From: Bradyrhizobium sp. BR 10289
GTDB taxonomy: Bacteria > Pseudomonadota > Alphaproteobacteria > Rhizobiales > Xanthobacteraceae
Direction of reading: 5' to 3'
NCBI RefSeq assembly: GCF_019455385.1
Contig: NZ_JACOFR010000001.1
Span: 496,001-560,000 of the forward strand
DNA length: 64,000 nucleotides
Shown: one piece after another, positions 18,297-26,957 of the stretch
Numbering within the stretch: the first letter of the stretch is position 1
Layout of the letters: every line of letters begins with the position of its first letter
Position numbers and translations under genes: made by a program
The notes under the pieces: generated by a model
The model's input: the letters and a program-made list of their open reading frames with translations, nothing else
Told to the model about the DNA's origin: nothing
Database searches by the model: none

Positions 18297-18542
18297 TCAC
18301 TTCGTCTTCGGACCAAACCGTGGCACGCAGGTCGCCGTTCGCGCCACGCCCTTGTCGGTCATCTTGGCGCCGCGCACTTCCTTGACCTGCCCGGCGGGGC
18401 AGGTTCCATCGTCCACCTGCACGCGCTGGCCAAGCTTGAGATCGGTGATGTCCTGCTCGCGTCCGACAGTGACCGCGTGCGCCGTCGTCGCAAACGTTGC
18501 GGAGATCAGGAGCGAGAAGCAGACTGCATAGCGCAGAAGCAT
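18297..18542 (-). CDS. Small exported protein, unknown
   Basis: 81 residues from ATG 18542; a start six codons upstream (18560) is also possible. Signal peptide LLRYAVCFSLLISATFATTA; mature domain contains VTVGREQDITDLKLGQRVQV, DDGTCPAGQVKEVRG and ATCVPRFGPKTK, with two cysteines that may pair. The compact beta-rich look suggests a small periplasmic domain. Family not recognised with confidence. Convergent with the preceding gene, 5 bp apart. Confidence 0.72.
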   Translation of the reverse strand: MLLRYAVCFSLLISATFATTAHAVTVGREQDITDLKLGQRVQVDDGTCPAGQVKEVRGAKMTDKGVARTATCVPRFGPKTK

Positions 18543-18609
18543 AGCGAAAGGTCCCGGCATCGGTGCTGCAATGTAGAGACGGCCTGGCGATTCTGATAGT
18601 GAACCTTTG

Positions 18610-20073
18610 TCACGCCCGCCTTGCCGGCTTTCCCCTCGCGCGCAACGCCGTGCGCGATTCCCGCGCAAGCCGCTCGGCGGACGCCACGAGGTGTGGAACC
18701 GCGTGCCCCGAAAATCCCAGGACGAAGCCGGGCAGGGGGCGTGTGCGCGAATAGGTGTCGGCCAGCAGCCAGCCTTCCGCGCCGGCAGCGTGCTTGGCCT
18801 CAGCGGCCACCGACAAGTCAACGGACGGATCGAAGCGGGCAACGAGGTGTAGCCCTTGCGAGGGCACCGGCACGGACAACGCGCCGTCGGACTCGGCTTG
18901 CAGCGTCCCGGCCAGCGCATCGCGCGCCTCGCGATAGAGCTTTCGCACCCGTTTCAAATTCGCGGCGAACGCGCCGGAATTGAGCATGTCGGCGACCGCG
19001 CCCTCCATTAGCGTGCCGGGGAAGCGGTCGAGCGCGGCGCGCGCGGCCGTGACGTCGGCGATCAGCCGCTCGGGCAGGGCGCAATAGCCGATGCGCAGGC
19101 CCGGAAACAGTGTCTTGGCGAAGGTGCCCATGTAGATCACGCGCTGGAGATGGTCGATGCCGGCGAGCGACATCAGCGGCGCGCCGTCATAGCGGAACTC
19201 GCTGTCGTAATCGTCCTCCAGCACGAAGGCGCCGGCCTGCTTGGCCCAGTCCAAGAGTTCCAGCCGGCGCGGCATCGACATCTGCACGCCCAGGGGAAAC
19301 TGGTGCGACGGTGTGACATAGGCCGCGCGTGCGTTAGGCCCGGCAGTTCGTCCTTTGGCGACACGCATGCCATGCTCGTCGACGGGAACGGGCACGGCGC
19401 GATAGCCGCAATGCAAGATGGTTTTTCGCGCGGCGGGGTAGCCGGGGTCCTCGCACCAGACCTGGTCGTTCGGCTTGACGATCGCACTCAGCACGATGCG
19501 CAGCGCGTGCAGTGTGCCTGATGTCAGCATGATCTGGTCGGGATCGCAGCGCAGGCCGCGCACCGACAACAGATGATCGGCGATCGCAGCACGCAACTCG
19601 CGGCTGCCGCGCGGATCGCCGTAATGCAGATGCTCGGCGCCGAACGCGCGCATGCGCCGACCGACGAAGGCACGAAAGCGCTGCACGGCGCGCTGGTCGA
19701 TATGGGTGCAGCCGAGCGCGAACGCGCCTTGTCGCGGAGCCTCGACTACGACCTTCGACTTCTTCGGCTCCGCCGCGCGCGCCGGGATGCGCGCGGCAAC
19801 GAACGTTCCGGAGCCGACGGTCGCGTCGGCAAAGCCGTCGGCGATCAGCCGCTCATAGGCGGTGACGACGGCGTTGCGCCGAAAGCCGGTCTGCTTCGCC
19901 AGCGTTCGCGACGGCGGCAGCGGCTCGCCCGGCTTGACGAGGCCGGAGACGATCATCTCGCACAGTGCCTGGTACAGCCGGTGTGCAGATGACGCGCCGG
20001 CTGTGATGTGCGCCCCGGTGAGGTTGAGCGGCAGCTCAGGCTTGGCTGGAGAATTGGTCGGAATTTTTTGCAT
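18610..20073 (-). CDS. MocR/PdxR-type regulator (GntR wHTH fused to aminotransferase fold)
   Basis: 487 residues from ATG 20073. Residues 25-95 form a GntR winged helix (LYQALCEMIVSGLVKPGEPL, PSRTLAKQTGFRRNAVVTAY). From about 115 a fold type I aminotransferase domain follows, with the PLP lysine expected at 320 (MGTFAKTLFPGLRIGY) and the PLP aspartate in VLEDDYDSEFRYDG. MocR regulators sense PLP or an aldimine and often control vitamin B6 or amino acid genes. It is divergent from a pyridoxamine-5'-phosphate-oxidase-like gene, so that gene is the likely target. A perfect palindrome lies between them. Confidence 0.93.
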   Translation of the reverse strand: MQKIPTNSPAKPELPLNLTGAHITAGASSAHRLYQALCEMIVSGLVKPGEPLPPSRTLAKQTGFRRNAVVTAYERLIADGFADATVGSGTFVAARIPARAAEPKKSKVVVEAPRQGAFALGCTHIDQRAVQRFRAFVGRRMRAFGAEHLHYGDPRGSRELRAAIADHLLSVRGLRCDPDQIMLTSGTLHALRIVLSAIVKPNDQVWCEDPGYPAARKTILHCGYRAVPVPVDEHGMRVAKGRTAGPNARAAYVTPSHQFPLGVQMSMPRRLELLDWAKQAGAFVLEDDYDSEFRYDGAPLMSLAGIDHLQRVIYMGTFAKTLFPGLRIGYCALPERLIADVTAARAALDRFPGTLMEGAVADMLNSGAFAANLKRVRKLYREARDALAGTLQAESDGALSVPVPSQGLHLVARFDPSVDLSVAAEAKHAAGAEGWLLADTYSRTRPLPGFVLGFSGHAVPHLVASAERLARESRTALRARGKPARRA

Positions 20074-20115
20074 GGAATTGGCACTATCGCAGACCAAATC
20101 CGCGGCTACAACTCT

Positions 20116-20132
20116 CCTGGAATTGTTCCAGG
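20116..20132. promoter_or_regulatory. Candidate operator: perfect palindrome between mocR and oxidase-like gene
   Basis: CCTGGAATTGTTCCAGG: arms of 7 bp (CCTGGAA / TTCCAGG) around TTG. A partial second copy of the half-site, ATGGAATTGG, occurs at 20072-20081 over the mocR start. Direct or inverted half-sites between MocR genes and divergent targets are typical for this regulator class; binding is inferred. Confidence 0.5.
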
Positions 20133-20148
20133 CATGACAGGAGCGGCC

Positions 20149-20874
20149 GTGAGCCAGACCGAAAGCCAAAATTCTTATCCGACCTCGGCGCGCAACCAGG
20201 TCAAGCGCCGTCACGACCGCGGCTTCTACGATTACGAGACCGTCCATCGCATCCTGGATTCCTCGATGCTTTGCCACGTCTCCTATGTGATTGACGGCCA
20301 GCCCTATTGCACGCCGACCTTCTTCTGGCGCGAAGGGACAAAACTCTACTGGCACGGTTCGAGCGCGAGCCGCATGCTGCGCAACCAGACCAGGGGCGAG
20401 CGTGTCTGCCTCACGGTGGCCCATCTCGATAGTCTCGTGCTCGCGCGCTGCGGCTTCAACCACTCCGCCGACTATCGTGCGGTAATGGCGTTTGGTACCG
20501 CCTATCTCGTCGCCGACCCCGAGGAGAAGCAGCGCGCGGTGATCGCGATGGTCGACCGCTTCTTCCCGAACCGCACCGCGAGCCTGCGGGCCAGCAACAC
20601 CCAGGAGATCAAGGCGACCTCCTTCATCGCGATGGAGATCGAGGAGGCCTCGGCAAAGGTCCGCGCCAAGGGCGTTGCCGATGACGACGAGGACTACGAA
20701 TTGCCGATCTACGCCGAGCGCATTCCGGTGCGCACGGTGCTGGGCGCGCCTGAGCCTTGTCCGCGCCTGCTCGACGGCGTGACCCGGCCTGCGACGCTCG
20801 CTGGCTATTCGGAAGGCCGACTGCTCGAAGATGCATTGCGGGATGCATATTTTGTGGAGTACCCGAACGGCTGA
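20149..20874 (+). CDS. Pyridoxamine 5'-phosphate oxidase family protein (flavin split barrel)
   Basis: About 241 residues. GTG 20149 is chosen over ATG 20134 because AGGAG sits 5 bp before the GTG. The body shows the split-barrel pattern of FMN-binding oxidases: RILDSSMLCHVSYVIDGQPY, PTFFWREGTKLYWHGSSASR, RVCLTVAHLDSLVLARCGFN and YRAVMAFGTAYLVADPEEK. This matches the Pyridox_ox_2 subgroup, whose members are often wrongly called PdxH; the substrate is unknown. Divergent from the MocR gene and probably regulated by it. Confidence 0.85.
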   Translation: MSQTESQNSYPTSARNQVKRRHDRGFYDYETVHRILDSSMLCHVSYVIDGQPYCTPTFFWREGTKLYWHGSSASRMLRNQTRGERVCLTVAHLDSLVLARCGFNHSADYRAVMAFGTAYLVADPEEKQRAVIAMVDRFFPNRTASLRASNTQEIKATSFIAMEIEEASAKVRAKGVADDDEDYELPIYAERIPVRTVLGAPEPCPRLLDGVTRPATLAGYSEGRLLEDALRDAYFVEYPNG

Positions 20875-20926
20875 AATCGGCTAGCTTGCGCGCTCCTTGA
20901 ACCGTTCGAATGCCTGGAGTTGCCTG

Positions 20927-22204
20927 ATGAATGCCGAAACGCAGCAGAGGATTCTTGACGCCGTCGACGCCGGCTTCGAAGCCCAGCTTGCGACCACACG
21001 CGATTTCGTCGCGATCCCCTCGACCCGGGGGGCGGAGGGGCCGTGCCAGGATATGATCGGCGATCTCCTGCGCGGGCGCGGCTACGAGGTCGACGACTGG
21101 CACATCAATGTCGACGATTTGAAGGACCTGCGCGGCTTCGGGCCGATCGAGCATGATTTCTCCAGGGCCCGCACCGTGGTGGGCACATACCGTCCTTCAA
21201 CCGAGGCCGGAAAGTCGCTGATCCTCCAGGGCCACTGCGACGTGGTGCCGGCGGGCCCGCTGGAATTGTGGGACACCCCGCCGTTCTCGCCCGTCATCAA
21301 GGACGGCAAGATGTTCGGCCGCGGCGCCTGCGATATGAAGTCGGGCACGATCGGCGCGCTCTATGCGCTCGATGCGATCAAGGCCGCCGGCCTGAAGCCG
21401 ACCGCGCGCATTCACTTCCAGTCCGTGATCGAGGAGGAGAGCACCGGCGTCGGCGCGCTCTCGACGCTCCAGCGCGGCTATCGTGCCGACGCCTGCTTCA
21501 TTCCGGAGCCGACCGGCGGCAAGATGGTGCGCTCGCAGGTCGGCGTCATCTGGTTCCGCCTGCGCGTGAAGGGCCATCCGACCCATGTCGCCTTTGCCGG
21601 CTCGGGCTCCAATGCGATCATGGCGGCCTATCATCTGGTCCACGCCCTGCAAAAGCTCGAGATCGAGTGGAACGAGCGCGCCAAGACTGACCGTCACTTC
21701 AAGACGCTGAACCATCCCATCAACTTCAACCCCGGCATCATCAAGGGCGGCGATTGGGCTTCAAGCGTGCCGGCCTGGTGCGATGTCGATTGCCGCATCG
21801 CGATCCTGCCGGGCTGGTCGGTCGCCGATCACCAGAAGGAGATTCTGGCCTGCGTCGCCGCAGCTTCCCGCAACCACCGCTTCCTCGCCAACAATCCGCC
21901 GGAGGTCGAATGGTCCGGCTTCCTGTCGGAGGGCTATGAGCTGACCGACTCCGCCGCGCCGGAAGCCGCCTTCGGCAAGGCCTTCAACAAGGTCTATGGC
22001 GGCGCGGTCGAGGACCTCGTCTTCACCGCGCTCACCGACACCCGCTTCTATGGCCTCAATTACGGCATCCCGAGCCTCTGCTTCGGCGCCAGCGGCGGCG
22101 AGATGCACGGCTTCAACGAATATGTCGACCTGGACTCGCTGAAGAAGACGACCAAGGCAACGGCGCTGTTCATCGCGGAATGGTGCGGGGTAGAGAAGGC
22201 GTAG
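20927..22204 (+). CDS. ArgE/DapE family M20 metallohydrolase
   Basis: 425 residues from ATG 20927 (CTGGAGTTGCCTG upstream; the frame opens at 20897). Zinc ligands appear in LILQGHCDVVPAG (His, Asp) and GRGACDMKSGTIGALYALDA; the catalytic glutamates are in VIEEESTGVGAL and the dimerisation domain follows (VKGHPTHVAFAGSGSNAIMA). A late histidine lies in GGEMHGFNEYVDLDSL. It hydrolyses an N-acyl amino acid or similar amide; specificity cannot be read from sequence. The gene stands alone, with a family E repeat after it. Confidence 0.9.
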   Translation: MNAETQQRILDAVDAGFEAQLATTRDFVAIPSTRGAEGPCQDMIGDLLRGRGYEVDDWHINVDDLKDLRGFGPIEHDFSRARTVVGTYRPSTEAGKSLILQGHCDVVPAGPLELWDTPPFSPVIKDGKMFGRGACDMKSGTIGALYALDAIKAAGLKPTARIHFQSVIEEESTGVGALSTLQRGYRADACFIPEPTGGKMVRSQVGVIWFRLRVKGHPTHVAFAGSGSNAIMAAYHLVHALQKLEIEWNERAKTDRHFKTLNHPINFNPGIIKGGDWASSVPAWCDVDCRIAILPGWSVADHQKEILACVAAASRNHRFLANNPPEVEWSGFLSEGYELTDSAAPEAAFGKAFNKVYGGAVEDLVFTALTDTRFYGLNYGIPSLCFGASGGEMHGFNEYVDLDSLKKTTKATALFIAEWCGVEKA

Positions 22205-22226
22205 GAGCGAGTCGCGATCTCTCCGC

Positions 22227-22311
22227 CGTCGTTGCGAGGAGCCTTGCGACGACGCAATCCGGACTGCTGCTGAGGCGACAGACTGGATTTCTTCACTGCG
22301 CTCGCATGACG
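22227..22311. repeat. Dispersed palindromic repeat, family E (single copy here)
   Basis: CGTCGTTGCGAGGAGCCTTG at the left and CTGCGCTCGCATGACG at the right are imperfect inverted ends, with GCAATCCGGACTG / CAGACTGGATTTC inside. This pattern resembles common intergenic repeats in Bradyrhizobium and related genomes (family knowledge). It occupies the 3' side of the M20 gene. Confidence 0.65.
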
Positions 22312-22354
22312 AGTTTGCCGGCCTGCTGCCTGAAACGCGGGCTGATCCAAATGC

Positions 22355-22366
22355 TTTAAGCTTAAA
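22355..22366. promoter_or_regulatory. Candidate operator: perfect palindrome TTTAAGCTTAAA
   Basis: A 12 bp perfect palindrome in an otherwise GC-rich gap, 77 bp before the start of the kynurenine operon. Size, symmetry and position fit a dimeric (for example MarR-type) repressor site. No regulator gene is adjacent, so the protein is unknown. Confidence 0.45.
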
Positions 22367-22443
22367 AGAAAGACTAGGATGCCGGCCGCGCCGGTGGCAG
22401 ACTGGCTTCCAATCGCAAGCCTGAGTCCGTCGAGGGAGTAGCA

Positions 22444-23253
22444 ATGCGTGATTGGGATGATGCTTACGCCAACTCGGCCCATATCCCGGGCTCGGACAAG
22501 ATGCCGGCGCAATGGGCGGAGCGGGCGGCCGCCTATCGCGCCGGGCTGAAGGAGTTCCGTGCCGACATCGCCTATGGGCCCGGTGAACGTCAGCGCCTCG
22601 ACCTGATCCTGCCCGACGGCGACAGCAAGGGCCTCGTCGTCTTCGTCCACGGCGGCTACTGGATGCGCTTCGACAAATCGACCTGGAGCGATCTTGCCGA
22701 AGGCGCGCGCCATCATGGCTGGACGGTCTGCCTCCCAAGCTACACGCTGACGCCGGCCGCGCGCATTTCCGACATCACCGCAGAGATCACCGCCGCCATC
22801 GCCAAGGCGGCGTCGCTCGTTGCTGGCCCGATCCGGCTCGCTGGGCACTCAGCCGGCGGCCATCTCGTTACGCGCATGCTGTGCGATGACAGCCGGCTCG
22901 AGCCTGCGATCTTCAACCGTATCGCAGGCACGCTCTCGATCAGCGGCCTGCATGATCTGCGTCCGCTCTTGAAGACCAAGATGAACGATACGTTGCGCAT
23001 GACCATGGAGGAGGCGACGCTCGAAAGCGCGGCGCTGCATCTGCCGCGCGGGCATTCGCCCGTCACGGCCTGGGTCGGCGGCAGCGAGCGGCCCGAATTC
23101 ATCCGCCAGTCCGACCTGATGGCCAATGTCTGGACCGGCTTTGACGTGCCGACGCGCCTCGTGGTGGAGCCTGCGCTGAACCATTTCACCGTGATCGACG
23201 GGCTGAAGGATCCGTCGTCGCAGATCACCGCGCGCCTGATCGGCCTCGACTGA
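22444..23253 (+). CDS. Alpha/beta hydrolase, probable kynurenine formamidase
   Basis: 269 residues; GAGGGAG precedes ATG 22444. Alpha/beta hydrolase with the oxyanion motif HGGYW (His69-Trp73), nucleophile Ser136 in GHSAGG, and a likely catalytic His in NHFTVIDGL near the end. Arylformamidases of the eukaryotic AFMID type carry HGGxW, and the gene sits directly before kynA and kynU, which supply and use the two sides of that reaction (N-formylkynurenine to kynurenine). It would replace the unrelated metal-dependent KynB found in many bacteria. Function is inferred from motif and operon. Confidence 0.85.
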   Translation: MRDWDDAYANSAHIPGSDKMPAQWAERAAAYRAGLKEFRADIAYGPGERQRLDLILPDGDSKGLVVFVHGGYWMRFDKSTWSDLAEGARHHGWTVCLPSYTLTPAARISDITAEITAAIAKAASLVAGPIRLAGHSAGGHLVTRMLCDDSRLEPAIFNRIAGTLSISGLHDLRPLLKTKMNDTLRMTMEEATLESAALHLPRGHSPVTAWVGGSERPEFIRQSDLMANVWTGFDVPTRLVVEPALNHFTVIDGLKDPSSQITARLIGLD

Positions 23254-23287
23254 CGAGGGCGGGGATGATCGATCGAAAGGGCCAGCC

Positions 23288-24127
23288 ATGACGTCCAGCG
23301 GTTACGATCCCTCAAACGAAGGCGCCGAGACGGATTTCGCCCGGCGCATGTCCTATGGCGATTATCTCGCGCTCGACGCGATCCTCGGCGCGCAGCATCC
23401 GCTCTCGGAGGCGCATGACGAGATGCTGTTCATCATCCAGCATCAGACCACGGAGCTGTGGATGCGGCTCGCCATCCACGAGCTCAGCGCCGCGCGCCGT
23501 GCCATCGCCAGGGACGAGGTACAGCCGGCGATGAAGATGCTGGCGCGGATGTCGCGCATCTTCGAGCAGCTCAACGGCGCCTGGGATGTGCTGCGCACGA
23601 TGACGCCGAGCGAATACACCCGCTTCCGCTCGCAGCTCGGTCAGTCCTCGGGCTTCCAGTCGCGGCAATACCGGCTGATCGAATTTTTGCTCGGTAACCG
23701 CAACCACGCCATGCTCAAGCCGCACGCGCACGATGCGGAGACGACGAAGCTGCTGGAAGCCGAGCTCGCGACGCCGAGCCTCTACGACGAGGTGCTCAGG
23801 CTCGCCGACCGCAACGGGCTCAAAATGCCGGCGGCGGTGCTGGCGCGCGACGTCCGCGAGACTCACAGTTTTAATGAGGGCGTGCTCCAGGCCTGGCGTA
23901 TCGTCTACGAGGCGCCGGAGGCGCACTGGATGCTCTATGAGCTCGCCGAGAAGATGGTCGATTTCGAGGACTATTTTCGGAGATGGCGCTTCAACCACGT
24001 GACGACGGTCGAGCGCGTCATCGGCTCCAAGCGCGGTACCGGCGGCACCGGCGGCGTCAGCTATCTCAAGCGCATGCTGGAGGTCGAGCTGTTTCCCGAA
24101 CTCTGGCGCGTCCGCACCATTCTGTAG
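23288..24127 (+). CDS. kynA: Tryptophan 2,3-dioxygenase
   Basis: 279 residues; AAAGGG precedes the ATG. A haem enzyme that opens the indole ring of tryptophan to N-formylkynurenine, in the cytoplasm. Family signatures: [36 protein letters not shown] (substrate-contacting Phe/His/Arg region), [19 protein letters not shown], and the haem-ligand region [20 protein letters not shown] followed by GGVSYLKRM. Length is normal. 34 bp after the hydrolase and 8 bp before kynU. Confidence 0.97.
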   Translation: MTSSGYDPSNEGAETDFARRMSYGDYLALDAILGAQHPLSEAHDEMLFIIQHQTTELWMRLAIHELSAARRAIARDEVQPAMKMLARMSRIFEQLNGAWDVLRTMTPSEYTRFRSQLGQSSGFQSRQYRLIEFLLGNRNHAMLKPHAHDAETTKLLEAELATPSLYDEVLRLADRNGLKMPAAVLARDVRETHSFNEGVLQAWRIVYEAPEAHWMLYELAEKMVDFEDYFRRWRFNHVTTVERVIGSKRGTGGTGGVSYLKRMLEVELFPELWRVRTIL

Positions 24128-24135
24128 AAACATCC

Positions 24136-25338
24136 ATGACCAGATATCGCGTCTACGACGATACCAAGGCTCTGTTCCATCTGCCTGAGGGCGTGATCTA
24201 TCTCGACGGCAATTCGCTTGGCGCGCTGCCGCTTGGCGTTGCCGAGCGCGTCAATCGCGTCATCACCACCGAATGGGGCAACGAGCTGATCCGCGCCTGG
24301 AACACGGCGGGCTGGTACGCCCAGCCGCGCCATGTCGGCGATCGCATCGCGCGGCTGATCGGCGCGGAAGCCGGCTCCGTCATGGTCGGCGACACGCTGT
24401 CGCTCAAAGTCTATCAGGCGCTTGCGGCCGCGCTCGACATGAACGCATCGCGCAAGGTCGTCCTGTCCGATACCGGCAATTTCCCGACAGATCTCTACAT
24501 GGCCGAAGGACTGATCGCGACACTCGGGCGCGGTCATCAGCTGAGCCTGGTCGCGCCGGAGGAGATCGAAGCCGCGTTGTCGGAGGAGATCGCCGTACTC
24601 TACGTCACGGAGGTCGATTACCGCACCGGCCGTCGTCACGACATGGCCAAGCTGACGGCGAAAGCGCATGCGCTCGGCATCGTCACGGTCTGGGATCTCG
24701 CCCATTCGGCCGGCGCGCTGCCGGTCGATCTTGCAGGGTGCGGCGCGGATTTCGCCGCGGGCTGCACCTACAAATACATCAATGCCGGTCCCGGTGCGCC
24801 GGCCTTCCTCTACGTCGCGCCGCGGCACGCAGACGGTGCGCGCGCGGCGCTGTCAGGTTGGATGGGGCACGCAAAACCCTTTGCGTTCGAGCTTGGTTAT
24901 GCGGCCGCCGGAGGCGTCGAGCGTATGCGCGTCGGCACGCCGCCGGTGCTGGCCATGGCTGCGCTGGAGGCCTCGCTCGATATTTGGGACCGCGTCGATA
25001 TCGCCGAGGTCCGCGCGCGCTCGCTGGCGCTCGGCGATCTCCTGATCGCGGAGGTCGAGCGCCGCTGTCCGTCGTTGAAGCTCGTCACCCCGCGCGCGCA
25101 CGCGCACCGCGGTTCGCAGGTCTCGTTCGCCTTCGACGGCGGATATGCCGCCATGCAGGCCCTGATCGCCCGTAATGTCATCGGCGATTTCCGCGCGCCT
25201 GACATCATGCGGTTCGGGATCACGCCGCTCTACATCGGTGAAAGCGAGATCATCCGTGCGGCCGAGATCATCGAGCAGGTGATCGCGGGCGAGGTGTGGC
25301 GGCAGCCGCAGTACCAAGTCGTCAATGCGGTGACGTGA
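24136..25338 (+). CDS. kynU: Kynureninase
   Basis: 400 residues from ATG 24136; the frame is open upstream but overlaps kynA. A PLP enzyme that cleaves kynurenine to anthranilate and alanine. Visible features: YLDGNSLGALPLGV at the start, FPTDLYMAEGL, the PLP aspartate in TVWDLAHSAGALPVDLAGC (D187) and the PLP lysine K213 in AAGCTYKYINAGPGAP. Last gene of the three-gene tryptophan degradation operon, which ends at a family A repeat. No anthranilate-degrading gene is present in the window. Confidence 0.97.
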   Translation: MTRYRVYDDTKALFHLPEGVIYLDGNSLGALPLGVAERVNRVITTEWGNELIRAWNTAGWYAQPRHVGDRIARLIGAEAGSVMVGDTLSLKVYQALAAALDMNASRKVVLSDTGNFPTDLYMAEGLIATLGRGHQLSLVAPEEIEAALSEEIAVLYVTEVDYRTGRRHDMAKLTAKAHALGIVTVWDLAHSAGALPVDLAGCGADFAAGCTYKYINAGPGAPAFLYVAPRHADGARAALSGWMGHAKPFAFELGYAAAGGVERMRVGTPPVLAMAALEASLDIWDRVDIAEVRARSLALGDLLIAEVERRCPSLKLVTPRAHAHRGSQVSFAFDGGYAAMQALIARNVIGDFRAPDIMRFGITPLYIGESEIIRAAEIIEQVIAGEVWRQPQYQVVNAVT

Positions 25339-25344
25339 GGAGGT

Positions 25345-25485
25345 CTCTTGCCCCGGACGCGGCGCAGCGCCTCTTGGCGGTGCGCTGCAGAGCCGGGGCC
25401 CATGCCGTACCGGAAGCCGTCGCGAAATGGGTCCCGGCTCAGCGCAGCAACGCCAAGGCGTTGCAGCGCGTCCGGGACACGAGAG
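25345..25485. repeat. Dispersed palindromic repeat, family A copy 2
   Basis: 141 bp starting 6 bp after the kynU stop. Ends TGCCCCGGACGC and GCGTCCGGGACA, inner pair GAGCCGGGGCCCATG and GGGTCCCGGCTC, in the same orientation as copy 1. The right end lies 24 bp from the stop of the convergent binding-protein gene. Confidence 0.8.
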
Positions 25486-25509
25486 CGTCGGCCGGTCACG
25501 CTATTGCGC

Positions 25510-26289
25510 TTAACCCCAGAGCGCCTTCACGATTGCATCGAGCCCATCCGTCAGGGCGGCCGGTCCCGGCTGCAAGATGATCGACGACTTGATCTCAACG
25601 ATGCGATTGTCCCGTACGGCCGGAATGTCGCTCCAGCCATCACGCTGCTTGATGCGTGCGGGAACGACCTTCTTCCCGCACCATGACGCCAGGATCACCT
25701 CGGGCTTGGCCTCACACACCGCGTCCGCCGAAACGACGCGATCCTTCGCCGCCTGACAATGGCCTAGCCCGGCAAACACATCCTCACCGCCGGCGATCTC
25801 GATCAGCTCCGATACCCAGCCGATGCCGGAGATCAACGGCTCGTCCCATTCCTCGAAATAGACTCTTGGCCGCGGCGAGGGGTGGGATGTTGCGGCGATT
25901 GCGGCGAGGCGTTGCTCGAAACCCTCCGCGAGTTCCGCCGCGCGCCCGGCGGCCCCGACCAGTGCACCCAGCATCCGGATCATCGCCAAAATGCCAGCGA
26001 CGTCGCGCTGGTTGAAGACATGGACATCGACCCCGGCGCGGACGAGATCGGCAACGATGCCGGCCTGAAGATCGGAGAAGGCCAGCACCAAATCCGGTTC
26101 CAGCGCGAGGATCTTCGGGATGTCCGCCGAGACGAAGGCCGATACGCGTGGTTTCTCCCGTCTGACCTGCGGCGGGCGGACAGCGTAACCGGAGACGCCG
26201 ACGATGCGATGCTGCTCACCGAGCAGATAGAGCGTCTCGACGGTCTCTTCGGTCAGGCAGACAATGCGGCGGGGCGGGAAGTGACGCAT
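25510..26289 (-). CDS. Cobalamin/haem-type periplasmic-binding-fold protein without signal peptide
   Basis: 259 residues from ATG 26289 (MRHFPPRRIVCLTEETVETL); the open frame reaches 26370. The body follows the BtuF/FhuD-type binding fold: VCLTEETVETLYLLGEQHRI, the interdomain helix region AAGRAAELAEGFEQRL, and PRVYFEEWDEPLISGIGWVS. No signal peptide is visible at either start, odd for an ABC substrate-binding protein. No transporter genes are adjacent. It could be a cytosolic corrinoid or metal-binding protein of this fold. Confidence 0.8.
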   Translation of the reverse strand: MRHFPPRRIVCLTEETVETLYLLGEQHRIVGVSGYAVRPPQVRREKPRVSAFVSADIPKILALEPDLVLAFSDLQAGIVADLVRAGVDVHVFNQRDVAGILAMIRMLGALVGAAGRAAELAEGFEQRLAAIAATSHPSPRPRVYFEEWDEPLISGIGWVSELIEIAGGEDVFAGLGHCQAAKDRVVSADAVCEAKPEVILASWCGKKVVPARIKQRDGWSDIPAVRDNRIVEIKSSIILQPGPAALTDGLDAIVKALWG

Positions 26290-26406
26290 GGTGGACCATA
26301 TGCGCTGATGCCGCAGGGATGTCACGGTGGCCATGACCTCGCACGTCATTGCTTTGCCGCGCGAAGCCATTCACGTTGAGGCAACAATGTATTGGGAGGA
26401 AATCCG

Positions 26407-26805
26407 ATGACGCCGCTCGAGAAACTTAAAGCGATGAAGATGCCGTTCGCCGAGCTCAAGGGCGTCGAATTCGTTGAGGCCGAGAAGGATCGTGTGGTGG
26501 CGCGGATGACGGTCCGCCCCGACCTCTGCACGCTTCACCACACCATCCATGGCGGCGCGGTGATGGCGCTGGCCGATTCCGTCGGTGCTGCCGCGACCGT
26601 GATCAACCTGCCGGAGGACGCCAAGGGCACGACCACGCTGGAGAGCAAGACCAACTTCATTGGTGGGGCCAAGGAGGGAACCACGGTCATTGCCACGGCG
26701 ACCCCGGTGCACCGGGGGCGGAGGACCCAGGTCTGGACCACCAGGCTGGAGACCGAGGACGGCAAGCTGGTGGCCGTGGTGACCCAGACGCAGCTGGTCC
26801 TGTAA
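26407..26805 (+). CDS. PaaI-family hotdog thioesterase
   Basis: 132 residues from ATG 26407, with GGGAGGAAATCCG upstream. The hotdog motif HHTIHGGAVMALADSVGAAA contains the conserved HGG and the Asp of the active site; the end QVWTTRLETEDGKLVAVVTQ is typical. Such proteins hydrolyse acyl-CoA thioesters, for example of aromatic acids. No paa genes nearby, so the substrate is open. Single-gene unit, followed by a GNAT gene 150 bp downstream. Confidence 0.88.
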   Translation: MTPLEKLKAMKMPFAELKGVEFVEAEKDRVVARMTVRPDLCTLHHTIHGGAVMALADSVGAAATVINLPEDAKGTTTLESKTNFIGGAKEGTTVIATATPVHRGRRTQVWTTRLETEDGKLVAVVTQTQLVL

Positions 26806-26957
26806 GACTACGGGGCCTTGATTTTGTTAACGAAATAGTCGCTTCCGGTGCCACTAACTTAGGCAGGCTGCCGACTTGAAAAATTTGATGCGTCGCACAA
26901 TATAGGGGGCCTAGGGATTCGAACGCCTCCTCGAGGGACACCAAGAGGAGTTTTGAC

